The translations under genes and the position numbers were made by a program. The notes under the pieces are model-generated. The model made no database searches and was not told the DNA's origin. It saw only the letters and a list, made by a program, of their open reading frames with translations. A stretch of DNA of 64,000 nt from Malachius bipustulatus (lineage: Eukaryota; Arthropoda; Insecta; Coleoptera; Melyridae): assembly GCA_910589415.1 (NCBI GenBank), contig OU342630.1:81464186-81528185 (forward strand), written 5' to 3'. Numbering within the stretch: the stretch's first letter is position 1; every line of letters starts with the position of its first letter. Positions 12,361 to 24,360 of the stretch are shown piece after piece.

Positions 12361-14208
12361 TAAACTGAAATAAAAAATAATAATAAATAAAATCTGAAAC
12401 ATCTAAATTTATTATTGTTTTCGGAAACAGGAGAGAAGCAGAATCCTAAACCTGCTTTAATAAAAGACAAACTTTGATTCAAGCTGCTGTTTCAGAGGAA
12501 GACCTAAAAGACCCAGAGAAACAGAAAAAAAAAAGAATTCATCTAACAAAGGTGTCCAAAAATACAAAATTTGCATTGATGATATTTTATAGACAAACCA
12601 ATTAGAGTCTACTTAAACAGTACCTATAGACTGTAATAATAGACTCATTTAAGTCAAGACACAAGAAATGTTTATAATTTTCTTTCTAAGGGTCATTTCT
12701 TTATAAAAAGGAATGTTATGAAAAAAATAATAGAAACAAAGTAAATTTAAAAAAAAAAATAATACAGGTGTTCGGTAATAATGGTCCGTGGTGAAGTAGA
12801 AGATTCTGCGTTTCGAAATATTACGATCTGACACAACTTCCACTAACAAATTTTTGATACATATTAAGAAAAAATAAAGGGTGGTAAAATTGACATCTTA
12901 TCAGAATAATTTTAAATATTGAATAGGCATGAACGTAAAAATTTTGAAATAACTAATTTTCGTAACTAATTAGTGCGTGACAAAATAGCAAGTGGCATAA
13001 TAGCGCATGGAGAAAACAACATTACTTAAAATTACTACACTGACTAAACTATACCATGATGTATAACAATTATTATTTTCAAATGTATAGGTGTACATTA
13101 TTTAGTAAAGTCCCAAACATGTACGAAAATACTCAATAATAATACTATGGTCATCAGTGACCCATAATACTTTAGGAATAAAAACTTACAGTTTGTTAAC
13201 AAGCATATAAAGATTAAAATGAAAATTATTATTATTAACAATGTTTAACCAAAACTTATCTATCTAAGAAAACCTTATTACGTATCATAATAATATAAAT
13301 AATATAATAATAATAATAACAACTATAATAAAAATAATAATAAGAGTAATAATAACAACACAACAATAATAAATGGCTAAAGAGGGTTGTAATACCCACT
13401 TTCTTGGTAACTGTCAACGTGTCTTTGTTGGCATCATAATACATTATGTCACAATCACACTCATGTTTTATTACATATTGTCAAACATAAGATACAAACA
13501 CTGACTATGCTTACGAAAAACTACTACAAAAATAACGTTTTCAGCAAATATAGGAACTATCATAGTTTTATTCTTTGGAACACAATTTTTTTTTCATTTA
13601 TATTTAACTTTTTTCAGCGAAGACTTGGGTATTACTGAGTTTGTTTCAGCTAACAATAGGAAGCAAATATAAACTGGATATTATTATTAGGTCAAACTTA
13701 ATATTAGGTCCTTACTCAATTATTATGGGAAAAAATGGGTACCTACTTATACATAATATTGAATTGACTTGACAAGCTGATTTTTACTACCATAAGTGCT
13801 CGGTCACGAGCGATTTGTCGTGAGCGAAAAATCGCGAACGACAAAGTAGTGAGTGACAAGCAATATCCTATCCACAGCAATAAAAGATAATTATTCAGTT
13901 TAAGCGACGCCTCTGTCATGAAAACGTCGAATGGCTCTGCCGTTGGAAGACCATTCTTTGACCAGTTACTTTTATCAAGATTTCTTTCAAACACGGCACA
14001 ATCTTATAACTAGTACTTAATAGCACAATTTGAAGTAAATTTCCCTCAAAAAAATCACATACCGTTGAAGTAAAAGAGACACACTCACTTAAGCGATTAG
14101 TCGCGCGACTTACATACCAGCATGACAGCTTCAATATCTTGTAGCTTGTGTTTTAATGAATTTTCTGTCGCGCTGTCGTCCACGACTTTTCTTTCGGGAC
14201 AAATTATA

Positions 14209-15323
14209 GTAGGTACAGGAAAATTAGGCAAAACTATGCCCATATTAAAAAAAAAGAATAATCGGGGCAGCAATTTTATGTAACATTTCGTTAGGGTATC
14301 CTCAAAGGAGTCCTGGGTCATTTTTTCATCACCCCCACCCTTGAGCATTTTGAGGGTTGTTTATGGGAATCGATTTAGCGGCTAAACGGTTGACTCTACA
14401 AAAAAGCCCAAATGTGCAGAGGTTTTTACCATCTATCTTTTTTTCAAATGAAATTTTGCTGTGGCACGTGAAATTTACGCCCATAAAGGAACTTTGGATT
14501 TATGAAAACTGTTAATTTCACTTTTCGGTGGTTATAGTCATTTTATAGGAAAATTGTAAGCTAAAAAGATATTCCTTATAATAATAAATCTACAACTTTG
14601 GTGTGCATGTTTTTTCTGTTCCAAAACCCTTGTGGCTGTAGGGCGGGAGGTAGTTTGGTGGCTTTGTTCACCATGCAGAAAAAATAATAAGAAAAAGCTT
14701 TGATATTTTAATGATCTATCACTTTTTCAAATGATTTAGTTTAAATTTTGCAAATAATAGCTTTTTGCATAAAACAACAATAGTTTTTGTGTAAAAAGCT
14801 ATTACTGAAATATAAAAACGAACGGATTCTGGACACTTTAACCCCTGTACGGGATTATATTATCATTGTGAAAAATATCATAAAAATATCTAAAACTTTT
14901 TTTTATTCATTTTTCTCTGGAGTAAAAAAGCCAGGAAACTACCCCCCACGCTACAGTCACACGGGTTGCCGAACAGAAAAAAGTTGCACGCCAAAGTTGT
15001 AGATATTATTATTAAGGAATAACTTTTGAACATTTTTCCTATATCTCCTCTGAAAAGTGAAATCAACAGTTTCACAAATTTCAACCCCTTTATGGGGATA
15101 AATTTTGCGTTCTACAGCAAAATTTTATTTGGAAAAAAGATGGATCTTAAAAACCTCTACAACTTTTTATCTGGACTTTTTTGTATAAAGGTGACCTGTT
15201 TAGCCGATATCAATTCACAGAAATAACCCCTTTTCTCAAAATACTCAAGGGTCCCTTAACGAAAGATTACATAAAAATGTTGCGGATTTTTTTTAGAATT
15301 CAAACCTTAATTTTCCTGTACTT
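14209..15323. repeat. Long foldback element (about 1.1 kb)
   Basis: GTAGGTACAGGAAAATTA at the left is mirrored by TTAATTTTCCTGTACTTTTA at the right. Inner blocks also mirror, for example AGATTACATAAAAATGTTGC against GCAATTTTATGTAACATTTC, and TTTCACTTTTC against GAAAAGTGAAA. Open frames at 14097-14348, 14787-15002, 14890-15084 and 15026-15226 lie in it. They are arm mirror images rather than genes. Confidence 0.7.
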
Positions 15324-15741
15324 TTACTCGCCAGCGTGACAAAACCCATTATGTTCACTTAATCCATAATCTAACGGTTTACAATTCATTTAGTTTTTTC
15401 TTTCATTTTCTTTCATATACCTTTTACATTTTATATTACACACATACAATAATTTGGTTTAAAACTTCCTTACTTTGTAATTTATCGATTTAGGCAATTC
15501 CGGTAACACAAATATTGACAATTCGATAAATTACATATTGACATGTTACATAATTACATATAAGCGGTGATAAGTCTAATAAGATATAATAAGTCTGGGG
15601 ATCAATGACGACATCAAAAAATGATTATACCTTTTTAAACAAAATATATCTTCAACATGATTATTTGTAACAATTTATAGATATATACACCGAACAAGAA
15701 GAAATACAAGTAGCAATACAAAAAAAATTGACGCTTTTAAA

Positions 15742-15962
15742 TCAACTGCTAGAAAAACCCAGATTGAAAGGGCAATTAGTACTCATGAAATCCGAATGAA
15801 CAGTGCTTAAGTGACGATGATAATTTCCCTTAATTCGTGTGATATATGGACAAATGTGGCAGTGATACTTGGGAGTTTTGCCACATTCGTATCGCATGTG
15901 ATTTCTTAATGATGATCTCCACTTGTACATTTTTCCACAGACGCATATATGTTCGACTTTCC
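15742..15962 (-). CDS. lola: lola-type alternative 3' zinc-finger exon, CXC first finger (ZF-5)
   Basis: 72 residues after the acceptor GTTTTTTTAG, with GG finishing the codon. Finger 1 begins HICVCGKMYKWRSSLRNHMR and ends YECGK, so the first two cysteines are C-X1-C. Finger 2 is CHIC...HLSTVH (C2H2). The tail is about 20 residues (SDFMSTNCPFNLGFSSS). The SSLRNH segment resembles ZF-3, but the fingers otherwise diverge. An open frame extends further upstream through the intron and codes a hydrophobic stretch; the acceptor and the family boundary show it is not part of the exon. Confidence 0.9.
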
Positions 15963-17408
15963 CTAAAAAAACAATTCCATTAATAAGAATATTTAAAAAT
16001 ATAAATAGCAAGCAGGATAAAAGCTCTGGACAGCACAACCCCCTGCGCAACTGTGACGGACATATCAACAATAAATTGCTTTTACACGAACACATGAGCT
16101 CTATTATAACCACATGACATTTGTATTTGGATATTTTTTTAATGCGCTTTTAAATCATTGAATTAATTATACATATAAGTAATTAAATTATTTAATGAAA
16201 TTTTATTTATGATTAAAAAGTTTGCATGCCCACTGGTAAAAAATACACCTGCAACCAAATTTATTGAATGATATACAAATTGTAACTTTTTTGTTAGATT
16301 TTTTAGATCAAAATTCCTGTGCCTACCTAATTAATGGAAATAATCAATTACGCTTATAAAAAAGTATAAAAGATATACTTACATATTAGCACGATTTCTT
16401 GCGACAATAGTGTTATTTTACATCTTATAAAACCATGAAAGTTGCCTTTAAAACAGGACGCAGAAGCATACGCCGAATAGTTGCAAGCTTCCAAGTCCTG
16501 TAGGATGACTTTCATGAATCCTGTAATGAGCTATTACTGTATACCTATAGTAGTCGTATAATAATTATTATTCTAACTATTACTGTATAGTATACTATAG
16601 TACAACCAGTACTGTAGAGTTAAACTTTCTGATGTTAAAAGAGACTTGAAAGCTTGACTTTCTCGACGATTTCATAGAAAATTAATTACATGAACTACAT
16701 GAACAAAATTTCTTGTAGCTTATGTTTTAAGGTTTATTTTTGAGTGTCAACTTTTGCTGTCAACTAAGTCAACAAAAAACAATACCGTAACAAATATTAT
16801 GTAATTGCCAATTAAAAAAAAAAACAGAGCAGCTTCAAGGGTGTTAAATACTTAGGTATTAAATACAAGGGTGTTATCTTAAAAAAAAACTGCATTATTT
16901 TGTCTTGAATAATATTTAGTGTTTTATGTTTTGATACAAAATAAAGCAAACGCTTCTTACATAGAGAACCTTTCCAAAAATTATGTCACTCTTTTACAGT
17001 TATTAGTGACACCGTCGTTTAACGACATCACCCTTACATTGTAAATGGTAATTATGTATAATGACAACAACAAATATATAGATAGTTTATTGTTAAATTA
17101 TAATAAATAAAATAAATAAGTCATCAACAATTAAATATTTTAGTATCATATTGCAATGTCACAATAAATAACTTTTTCTACAACCAAAATATTAAAGACC
17201 TAATCTATTGCAAAAATAATCATCAAGTCACTATACCTATGAAATGAGTATAGGTACGATCAACAGTTTGTTCATTCCCTCTTGTAAACCTGCCTACTTT
17301 AATAATTCTACGTTCAATAAAAATAATTTAATTATTTGGTAAATAATTTAAATATCGGATCCAAACTACAACTTCATTGTTATACAACATAAACCTATTT
17401 TGATCAGA
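15963..17408. other. Intron between ZF-6 and ZF-5
   Basis: AT-rich, with no gene and no convincing repeat. A short segment near 16526-16620 repeats ACTGTATA-like motifs around TAATAATTATTATTC. Confidence 0.5.
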
Positions 17409-17593
17409 TTATTTGACGAGATGTTTGGTGTTTACGTGTAATCTGTAATAGTGAACATATTTTGTGGAAAATGTACACTCCGAACAAAAGTAAACGCGAC
17501 TTTTTCCACAAGTAAATTTTCTGTGATTGTATAAAGAAGCTGCATGTCTGAATGACTTATTACACCTTTCACATTGGATGCTTTTCTTTTTTA
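17409..17593 (-). CDS. lola: lola-type alternative 3' zinc-finger exon, divergent (ZF-6)
   Basis: 60 residues after the acceptor TTATTTTCAG, with TA finishing the codon. Finger 1 is CERCNKSFRHAASLYNHRKF followed by T-C-G (C2HC). Finger 2 is CSEC, then TFSTKYVHYYRL, H-X4-H. The protein stops four residues after the last histidine (LVK). It departs from its siblings by Phe for Tyr in finger 1 (NKSF), Thr-Cys-Gly for Glu-Cys-Gly, and an aromatic helix in finger 2 (HYYRLH). Ligand spacing is still perfect and the phase matches, so I regard it as functional. Confidence 0.82.
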
Positions 17594-18377
17594 CTGAAAA
17601 TAAAAATTTTTATTAATTACATGTGAATTTATATGCGAACAGAAATCTAATAAGGCATGCGACAAAAATATTTGAAAACAAAAGCCTTATACACGGTGAT
17701 TCATGAGTGATCTTACATTAACCAACGGTGATAAGCGGACTTCAAGGTGGGTGGAAAACCACAAAAGAATTTTGATTTCTTTTGTGGTTTTCGACCAGCC
17801 TTGAAGTCCGCTTATCACTATTGGTCTATGTAAGGTCACTCATGAATCACCCTGTATATCAATAAATATTTGATCATTAATCATTAGTAACAAATTGAAA
17901 TAGCAGTCTACATGAAATAGTAGGTACTTCAGGGAGGTCACGAATGACAATTGTGTGACTTTGACTACAAATCGCTCGTTAGTATGAAATAACGGTTGTA
18001 ACTATAATTCAGTTATCAAAGCAGTAATAGAAACGGCTTATATTTCGCTTACTTCGACAACTAATAATCGGATTCGAGTGTGTATAAATTTTTGATTTTG
18101 TAAAAATATAAATAAAACTCGACCAGTACATATTGAAATATTTATTGTAGGTATATAAGTGTAGTCTGTAAATCCGTTGGGCAAACTATTTACAAACAAT
18201 TGAATTAAAATATTAATTCTAATATAAAGTTTGATAAATAAAAAATCGTTCGCCAACTTTTCACTGAATGCTCTATACGTAGGTACTACGTTAAAAATTA
18301 TTATGAAATAAAAATTATATAATCACAGATAAAACTTAAATAGGTATTATAGATGATAAAAAATAAATATACATGTT
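17594..18377. other. Intron between ZF-7 and ZF-6
   Basis: AT-rich and contains one 170-base hairpin element (17688-17858). Nothing else seen. Confidence 0.6.
17688..17858. repeat. Hairpin MITE of about 170 bases
   Basis: TGATTCATGAGTGATCTTAC and its reverse complement GTAAGGTCACTCATGAATCA flank an almost fully palindromic interior, which meets at AAAAGAATTTTGATTTCTTTT. Outer bases are TATACACGGTGATTC and GAATCACCCTGTATA, close to the TATACAGGGT terminus seen elsewhere. Confidence 0.85.
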
Positions 18378-18565
18378 TTAAAATACAGAAGCTCCCGAAG
18401 AATGAACAGAATGAACGTGTCGTTGAAGAACATGTTTGTATTTATAGCCAGTTCCACATATAGGACAATTAAAGGTAGGTAATTTCCCGCACTCTACTTT
18501 CAAATGCCTGAGAAGGTTTGTTCTCCTTGTATAGGAACGAGAACATTTCGGGCAATGATGAACAT
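18378..18565 (-). CDS. lola: lola-type alternative 3' zinc-finger exon (ZF-7)
   Basis: 61 residues after the acceptor TTTAATTTTAG, with AT finishing the codon. Finger 1 is CPKCSRSYTRRTNLLRHLKV followed by E-C-G-K (C2HC). Finger 2 is CPICGTGYKYKHVLQRHVHS followed by V-H (C2H2). The tail is SSGASVF. Finger 1 starts only three residues after the splice junction, so the exon is almost pure finger pair. All ligands and linker length (GKLPTFN, 7 residues) are canonical for the family. Confidence 0.9.
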
Positions 18566-20119
18566 CTAAAATTAAATAATATAATTAGTTTATGAGAAAA
18601 TATTCCTGGAAAAGAGTATCTTTAAATTACGGTAACAAAAGTTAGTAACAATTTTTAATCACGCAATAAGTAAAAAAAAAAAAACATAAACAAACTCATT
18701 TCTTACAGCGCCTTACAAATTAGCGCGACAAAACAGTGCATCGACAAATTGCTCGCACAGCTTTACGTTTTATATTTGACAACAAATCTGACCTGACCAG
18801 GATCTTCATTTTGTCTCTCTTCACCTTCGGAAATTCTGTATCTCTGATATATAGGTAAAAGGCTGCGTTCCCAGTAAGAGGCAGTTAGATGCGAATACCA
18901 TTCGGTGGCAGAGTCTCAGTTAGTGATTAGGTGTGGTATTTAGTGCCATTAAAAAGGAAGTGGCTAAAGAAGTTAAAAGGTAAAAAGGTTATTTTATGAA
19001 TAAGAGTTTATGTTATTTGTTCATTGTAACAGAAGATTGTTTATTGTTTCTTTAAAATTAATTAAATAGATTGTTGTACAATATGCTAATAATTCTGATA
19101 ACAGCAGCTGTAAGCCAATATTTAAATTGGTTTCCACAGTGACAACGTCGCATAGCTGGTCAGATCTGTACTCGAAGCAGATGTCCATTAAGCTAGAAAG
19201 CTTCAGGATGGAAAAGCGACCTTGAGGTCTTAAAAAGCTTCTTCGAACCCTAAAAAAGCTACATTGGCGATTTGATCGGCCTGAAACTCTACCCGATTGC
19301 GTGAAATTTGAAACGGATACCTTTCGAGTCCAAACACTTCCTTGAATAGTCAATGTGAATACACGTCATCGGATCAAAAGATCTTTTTACGATATTATAC
19401 CTGGTTCCAATGCTGGGGGACTTCACTTAACTTGATCGGAATGAAGTTCTAAGCCGATTGAGTCGATTATTTCCACAGCAACCTTCTTGAAAACAACTGA
19501 GTCGTTTTAGTTCTAGATGGGATGATATTGAGAAATAATGTTTGATGAAAAAAGTTTTCTTATTGTCCAGTTTTCCCATATTTTTCATTTTTTTTTACAT
19601 AATATTTTTTCATGGATGTAGTTAATGTGGCGATTTTATGACGATGTAGATCAAACTAGTTCTAGACTTTCTGTTAGTCAAGAAAATTCACCAGATGAGT
19701 GAGACCTGTCCATGATGAGTTGTTAATGCACGAAATACCCAAACGTATCTAGCGACTTCTTATTCTTACCTCGATGAATGCAATATTTATTAGCCATTTG
19801 GATCAATCAAAAAATGAATCCTGGTAATTAATGGAAAACTATCAGAAATATGTTCTGCATACAAAAACAGACCTCAGCAACGTGATGCGATGTGAAAAAT
19901 ATAAAATTTCTTATAACAGAGATGTGCGAGAGGCTACCCGACAATGGGTATGGCATTATGATGATGTCGTTGATGTAAAAATGTTAAAACACGTCGTATA
20001 ATTTTCTCAATTTTCTCAAAGAGATTTTATGGGCTCCTTGACAACAATAACAATTGGGTAAGTCAGAATTAAATTTCTAACATTAAGGTTTTCACAGACC
20101 AAAGCAGAACTATAAGGGA

Positions 20120-20243
20120 CATCCCGTCCTCGTAAAATTGAGGACGGGACATAATTGTGAAGCTGAAAATGCATGAATCGAAAATCGTCAGTTAGTGTTC
20201 ATGCATTTCCCGCTACACAATTACATCCCGCCCTCGGATTGCT
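20120..20243. repeat. Imperfect palindrome with CCCGTCCTC motifs
   Basis: GAGGACGGGACATAATTGTG is mirrored imperfectly by CACAATTACATCCCGCCCTC, and GCATGAA by TTCATGC inside. A further CCCGTCCTC copy lies just left. Probably a small degraded element. Confidence 0.5.
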
Positions 20244-22269
20244 CTGAACGTTCCAGAGGGGGTCTCGGGTGCTTCACAGCAGTCGTTAGGTTACGTCAGA
20301 GGCCCTTGGTTTCTTGAAAACTTCTGACACTTGGGCTTTACCACTTTTTTTCAACCCCTTTTAAATAAAATAATAAGATCTAACAATAAAAGGAATTTTT
20401 AATGCAAGCGAGAAAGAATCTTCAACTTTCGACAAGCCGTGGAAGTTAAAGGTACAAACTCTCAAAAATGTAAGATTACTAAAGAAGTATGAATAAAATG
20501 CTTACCAATTTTCATAGATCTGTGCAGAGAACCAGGGTCGGATCTACGATTTCTATGTGAGCCATAATTCGCAACAGGTGGCGCTGTAAATTTGGTTCGA
20601 TATCTCTTGTTTTCAAATCTAGTATTGAAAAACGAAGAGGGGCGTTGATATTGCTTGAAGCCTTTCACTACAAAATACCGATTACTAATATTTTCATCTA
20701 AGCACACATACATCTGGTTTTCTAGTGTCGGAATCAAATAACAAAATCAACCCTTAGCAATCACTCTTATATTATTCATGCATGTTGTCATTCAATTTTT
20801 TTAAACGATGTACACAGAAAGGAAATCAAGAGTTTTATAGAAATTTCGGCATGTACTGAGCCAGTTTTTATTAAAAATGACAAGAGAAATCATTAAAATA
20901 CATTAATACAAGTATAAAATAGTAAAGCAACTTAATAGTAATTAACGAACCGTGAAGTGTTCTATTTTTACAGATTTACGTATATACTATACACAATATT
21001 TTACAACAGATTATTTTACAATCATGTTACTTTAGAGCAAGTTAATTAGGATTTACATTACCATTTTTTTTTACTCGTCGGCCCACGATCAAGTCTATAG
21101 TTCAGATCAAATTTAGTTGAAACAAAAATTTATTTACAGAAGTCTTATTCTTAAAATTTTAGGGAGGATAATAAAAGGTATTATGGTAATGAATTCCAGT
21201 ATTTCTTGCATTCTTGAAAGCGACTTTATGCACTTTAATGAAATTGCCGAAGAAAGCCGAATGAAGCCAGCCAAGAGAACTGCAGAGATTTACAGATGGA
21301 CGCCTTCAACAAGAGGCTGACTATAAAAGAAGCCACAACTGATATAATAATTCACAATTAATAGCCTGTCGATTGGAGTCAGGTTTTTCACCCATCGTCC
21401 TGACAGTTGTCAAGTCTGGAGCGCCTGAAAACCCAAATATTTGGGTTTTGTAAATTGTCCTTATACTCATGAGACCTACCTACCTACGGTGTTATTATAA
21501 TAATTCAGTTTCTCTGGAGGTATTGATGCTGACTGAGTTCTGACCCTGCCTCTAGCCGTTTTTATTACTTTTTCAACAATTATTGTGATGTTCATGGTGT
21601 TCTGTGATCGATTATTATAAAATAAATGTATCGGAAAGAAACATACACTGCAGGGGAATCCTCATGACGCTTTGAGAGCGGTGCATGAGCGGAGATATCG
21701 ATTTACATTGACTTTGAATCGTTGCAGGTTACATTCTCAGGAAACACTTTCTTGGAATGCTGGTCCACATGGATGCGGTTCTATTAATAAAAGAAGTCTG
21801 AAATAAGGTGGTAGGAGGTGACGACCTGAATCTGATAGGGATCGACGTATATTTCTGCCCGGTCTCGTTCTAGGTGGGATCAAACAGGCTCTTGCCTTTG
21901 CATCAAATAGAGCCTTTCAATACGAGCGGGTGGATATTTTGAAAATGTTTTATTCGCACTACATGAACGGACAGTGCTCTACTAGCTTTAGAGACCTAGG
22001 AAACAAAACCAATTTTCTACTACTACGCTCATACTACGCTCATTACTGATCCATCAGCAACGAGGCAAAGAGGTTCCTGTGTCCATTCAACTTCATTCAA
22101 TCATTCATTCATAGGTTCCTCATTTTTTAAATATCACATATAAAAATTGAAGCCAATTACGTTCTCACTAATATGTTTTATCAAATTTGTCATTGTAAAT
22201 AATAACCCCTCTATTAGGGACGCTAAGAATTTTTATATTTAAATAAACCACCCACGAAACAAGTGTGCC

Positions 22270-22647
22270 CCATATTGAAGTGTTGGGTGAATGATGCTAG
22301 GTAGGTATGTAGAAAATACACAACAGAAGCTATACAGGGTAATTCTTTTAAAGCGTCCATTAGAAAAAGTTCAATTTCTAATTGATCTAGGAATTGAAAT
22401 TTGGAATCTAGGCAACATACACGATATGGTGTTCTATTCGCGAAATCACGAAATTAGCAAATCGGCAAAAATTTGCACCTTGTGTCATGACAAATTAATT
22501 AAAAATGGACAGGTTAGACAACATTTTTGGCAAGTAATAAGTAAAACTGGGATATCTATCGCTTTCTCTTTTGCGGTTACAGTGTTAATACTTTCATCTC
22601 ACTCCACTCGGAAATCCTATACCTAATATCATTCAGCAACATGGTAT
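22270..22647. repeat. TIR element, copy 1 of a dispersed family
   Basis: The left end contains TGGGTGAATGATGCTAGGTA. The right end (ATCATTCAGCAACATGGTAT) is its imperfect reverse complement. The same ends and the interior TTGTGTCATGACAAA...ACAGTGTT recur at 51019-52482. The 111-codon + strand open frame here is therefore repeat sequence, not a gene. Confidence 0.6.
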
Positions 22648-22650
22648 AAA

Positions 22651-22656
22651 TTTATT
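22651..22656 (-). promoter_or_regulatory. Possible polyadenylation signal AATAAA for ZF-8
   Basis: AATAAA on the minus strand, 12 bases past the ZF-8 stop. Supported only by position. Confidence 0.3.
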
Positions 22657-22667
22657 CGGGCAAAAAA

Positions 22668-22885
22668 TCACTTTTCACACATATAAATAAAACTTAAAAT
22701 TCCTTGTGGATCGTCGATTTGATGCACACGTTTTATATGTTTCATGAGATTGCATTTTAAATGGCTACGTCTGTAGCAAATTTGGCATTGATATTTCGGA
22801 TCCTGTTGACATTCGTATTTCTGATGTCTCTGTAAAGTAGCCGCAACTTGGTATTTCTTTCCACACTGATTGCAAAAGTAGCCAC
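22668..22885 (-). CDS. lola: lola-type alternative 3' zinc-finger exon (ZF-8)
   Basis: 71 residues after the acceptor TTCAATTTTCAG, with GT finishing the codon. Finger 1 is CNQCGKKYQVAATLQRHQKY followed by E-C (C2HC). Finger 2 is CQICYRRSHLKCNLMKHIKR followed by V-H (C2H2). The tail of about 19 residues ends FIYMCEK. It is most like ZF-9, which starts about 210 bases away: both have CNQCGK.Y, RHQ.YECQ and SHLK/AHLK in finger 2, and both replace Gly with Gln after the last finger-1 cysteine. A possible AATAAA is at 22651-22656. A transposable element (22270-22647) begins about 20 bases past the stop, so the 3' untranslated region may have been altered. Confidence 0.9.
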
Positions 22886-23030
22886 CTGAAAATTGTATAA
22901 TATTCAAATCTATAATATTATTAGATGGAAAGAAAAAGTGCAGCGGAACAAGTGTATTTTTTTATCACAAACACCGGTTAGAATTCTATAGAATGTTAAA
23001 AATGGAACAAACTTCTAATATAAATTGTGT

Positions 23031-23036
23031 TTTATT
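23031..23036 (-). promoter_or_regulatory. Possible polyadenylation signal AATAAA for ZF-9
   Basis: AATAAA on the minus strand about 60 bases past the ZF-9 stop and about 145 bases before the ZF-8 acceptor. If used, it would end ZF-9 transcripts before ZF-8. Confidence 0.35.
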
Positions 23037-23096
23037 CACTGCTAAAACAAACCTCCAATAGACGGATTAAGGTATGATGTAAAGATAAATTTGATC

Positions 23097-23323
23097 CTAA
23101 TGATCAGAGGTATCTAAAGTAATAATAAATTTGTCAGCGTCTTCTGATACGTATACGTGGTGCATTAGTTTGATATGTCGAATCATGTTACTCTTCAAGT
23201 GAGCTTTCTTAGAACAAAAACTGCAACTATATTTTGGTTCCTTCTGGCATTCATAGCGCTGATGCCTCTTTAATGAGCTTGGAATTTTATACAACTTTCC
23301 ACATTGGTTGCAACAGGTTTGTG
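23097..23323 (-). CDS. lola: lola-type alternative 3' zinc-finger exon (ZF-9)
   Basis: 74 residues after the acceptor AATTATTTCAG, with CA finishing the codon. It opens QTCCNQCGKLYKIPSSLKRH. Finger 1 is C2HC (CNQC...H-X4-C) with an extra cysteine just before it. Finger 2 is CSFCSKKAHLKSNMIRHIKL followed by M-H. The tail is acidic, about 21 residues (VYVSEDADKFIITLDTSDH). The coding sequence starts well before the first ATG-like codon, because this is an internal splice acceptor and no start codon is needed. It is a close tandem relative of ZF-8, and only about 210 bases of intron separate them, the shortest gap in the array. Confidence 0.9.
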
Positions 23324-24144
23324 CTGAAATAATTAACTTTTTAATAGAAATAAATTATTATTGTAAAAAGTTAGTGCATAGTGTGTTAATATTTTTCCAA
23401 ATGTTGTGATGTGAAGATTATTTTATTAGATGAGTTAATAATGTTTTTTTGTTCAACTCAGGCAATATTAGTCAGTATAGTTATTATTGGATTTAGTCCC
23501 AAAATCCCACACACAAATCTCTACACTGCAAATTATATTCTTTAAAATCACACAGTCCAAGCATGAAACCTTGGATCGAGTTAGGTAGTATTTAATAAAG
23601 CTGTTTCATGCCTTCAGAGCGGCTTCACAGTCGTCAGTATTTTATCAATCAACACATGAAAAGTAAAGGAAATGTACATACTAGAAACAATCAACAATAC
23701 ACCACACTTCATCACATCACAGGTCAGAACGGCGAACTAGTTGATACTGTAAATTGGGTTCTGCAAGAGATATACCTCCTACATACCCTCAGTGAACTAT
23801 TAAATTGTCGCCCCTAATGATAAGGTTTGTATCGTCAGCGTCAGCATACAACTCACTTATACAGAGACGACTTGCACTCAGACAGATCGTTTAAACTTAT
23901 AATAAAAAAAAACTGAGCAGAATCTTGTGGGAAACGCAGTAGAAGATCTACACTACATGACACGCTCAAGCTCAATCCTGTCAAGACCTTGTACCACGTC
24001 TCCTACGATCTCAATTCATGGAACCCTCAGTCGAGCGCTTGGAACAAAAACCGAAAACCAGTGCCGAACTTAAAACCTCACAGCTGGTGTGTAAAACCAT
24101 TGAAAGTTATCTGAGTAACAGGACTTCCACAACCTTACATAAAC

Positions 24145-24360
24145 GCGCCAAAATTTTTTGGGGATGATTCCTTATGGGAAATTAAGAAGGTTTTATCAAA
24201 TGAAAATAAATAATTCGCCCAACTCCTGTTGAAATACGACCTCTTGAAAGGGTGTGTCAAAAAAGTAGTAGGGGTCATATCTTAATAGAAGAGGGGCGAA
24301 TGGTTTATTTTCATTTGAAAAATATCATTTCATCAAGGAATCGCCTCCAAATTTTTGTGC
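24145..24360. repeat. Foldback miniature element
   Basis: CGCCAAAATTTTTTGGGGAT at the left is mirrored by CGCCTCCAAATTTTTGTGC at the right. Inner TCAAATGAAAATAAA pairs with TTTATTTTCATTTGA. Confidence 0.75.

Larger units (their letters stand above)
10482..15741. other. Intron between ZF-5 and ZF-4
   Basis: About 5.3 kb. It holds a foldback (11359-11592), a short THAP-like open stretch (11769-11831), an A/T tandem repeat (12321-12360), TAA/ATA microsatellite sequence near 13280-13370, and a 1.1 kb foldback (14209-15323). No further zinc-finger exon was found. Confidence 0.6.
18566..22667. other. Intron between ZF-8 and ZF-7
   Basis: About 4.1 kb. The segments 18770-20460 and 21600-22030 are less AT-rich and could be old mobile-element sequence, but no open frame I recognise survives. 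An imperfect inverted repeat sits near 20120-20243 and a TIR element at 22270-22647. Confidence 0.5.

Noticed and set aside
13256..13444. Tyr-rich minus-strand frame
   Set aside because: Produced by a TAA/ATA microsatellite (about 13280-13370).
22291..22626. 111-codon open frame on the + strand
   Set aside because: The sequence recurs in the repeat at 51019-52482 without an open frame, so it is repeat DNA.
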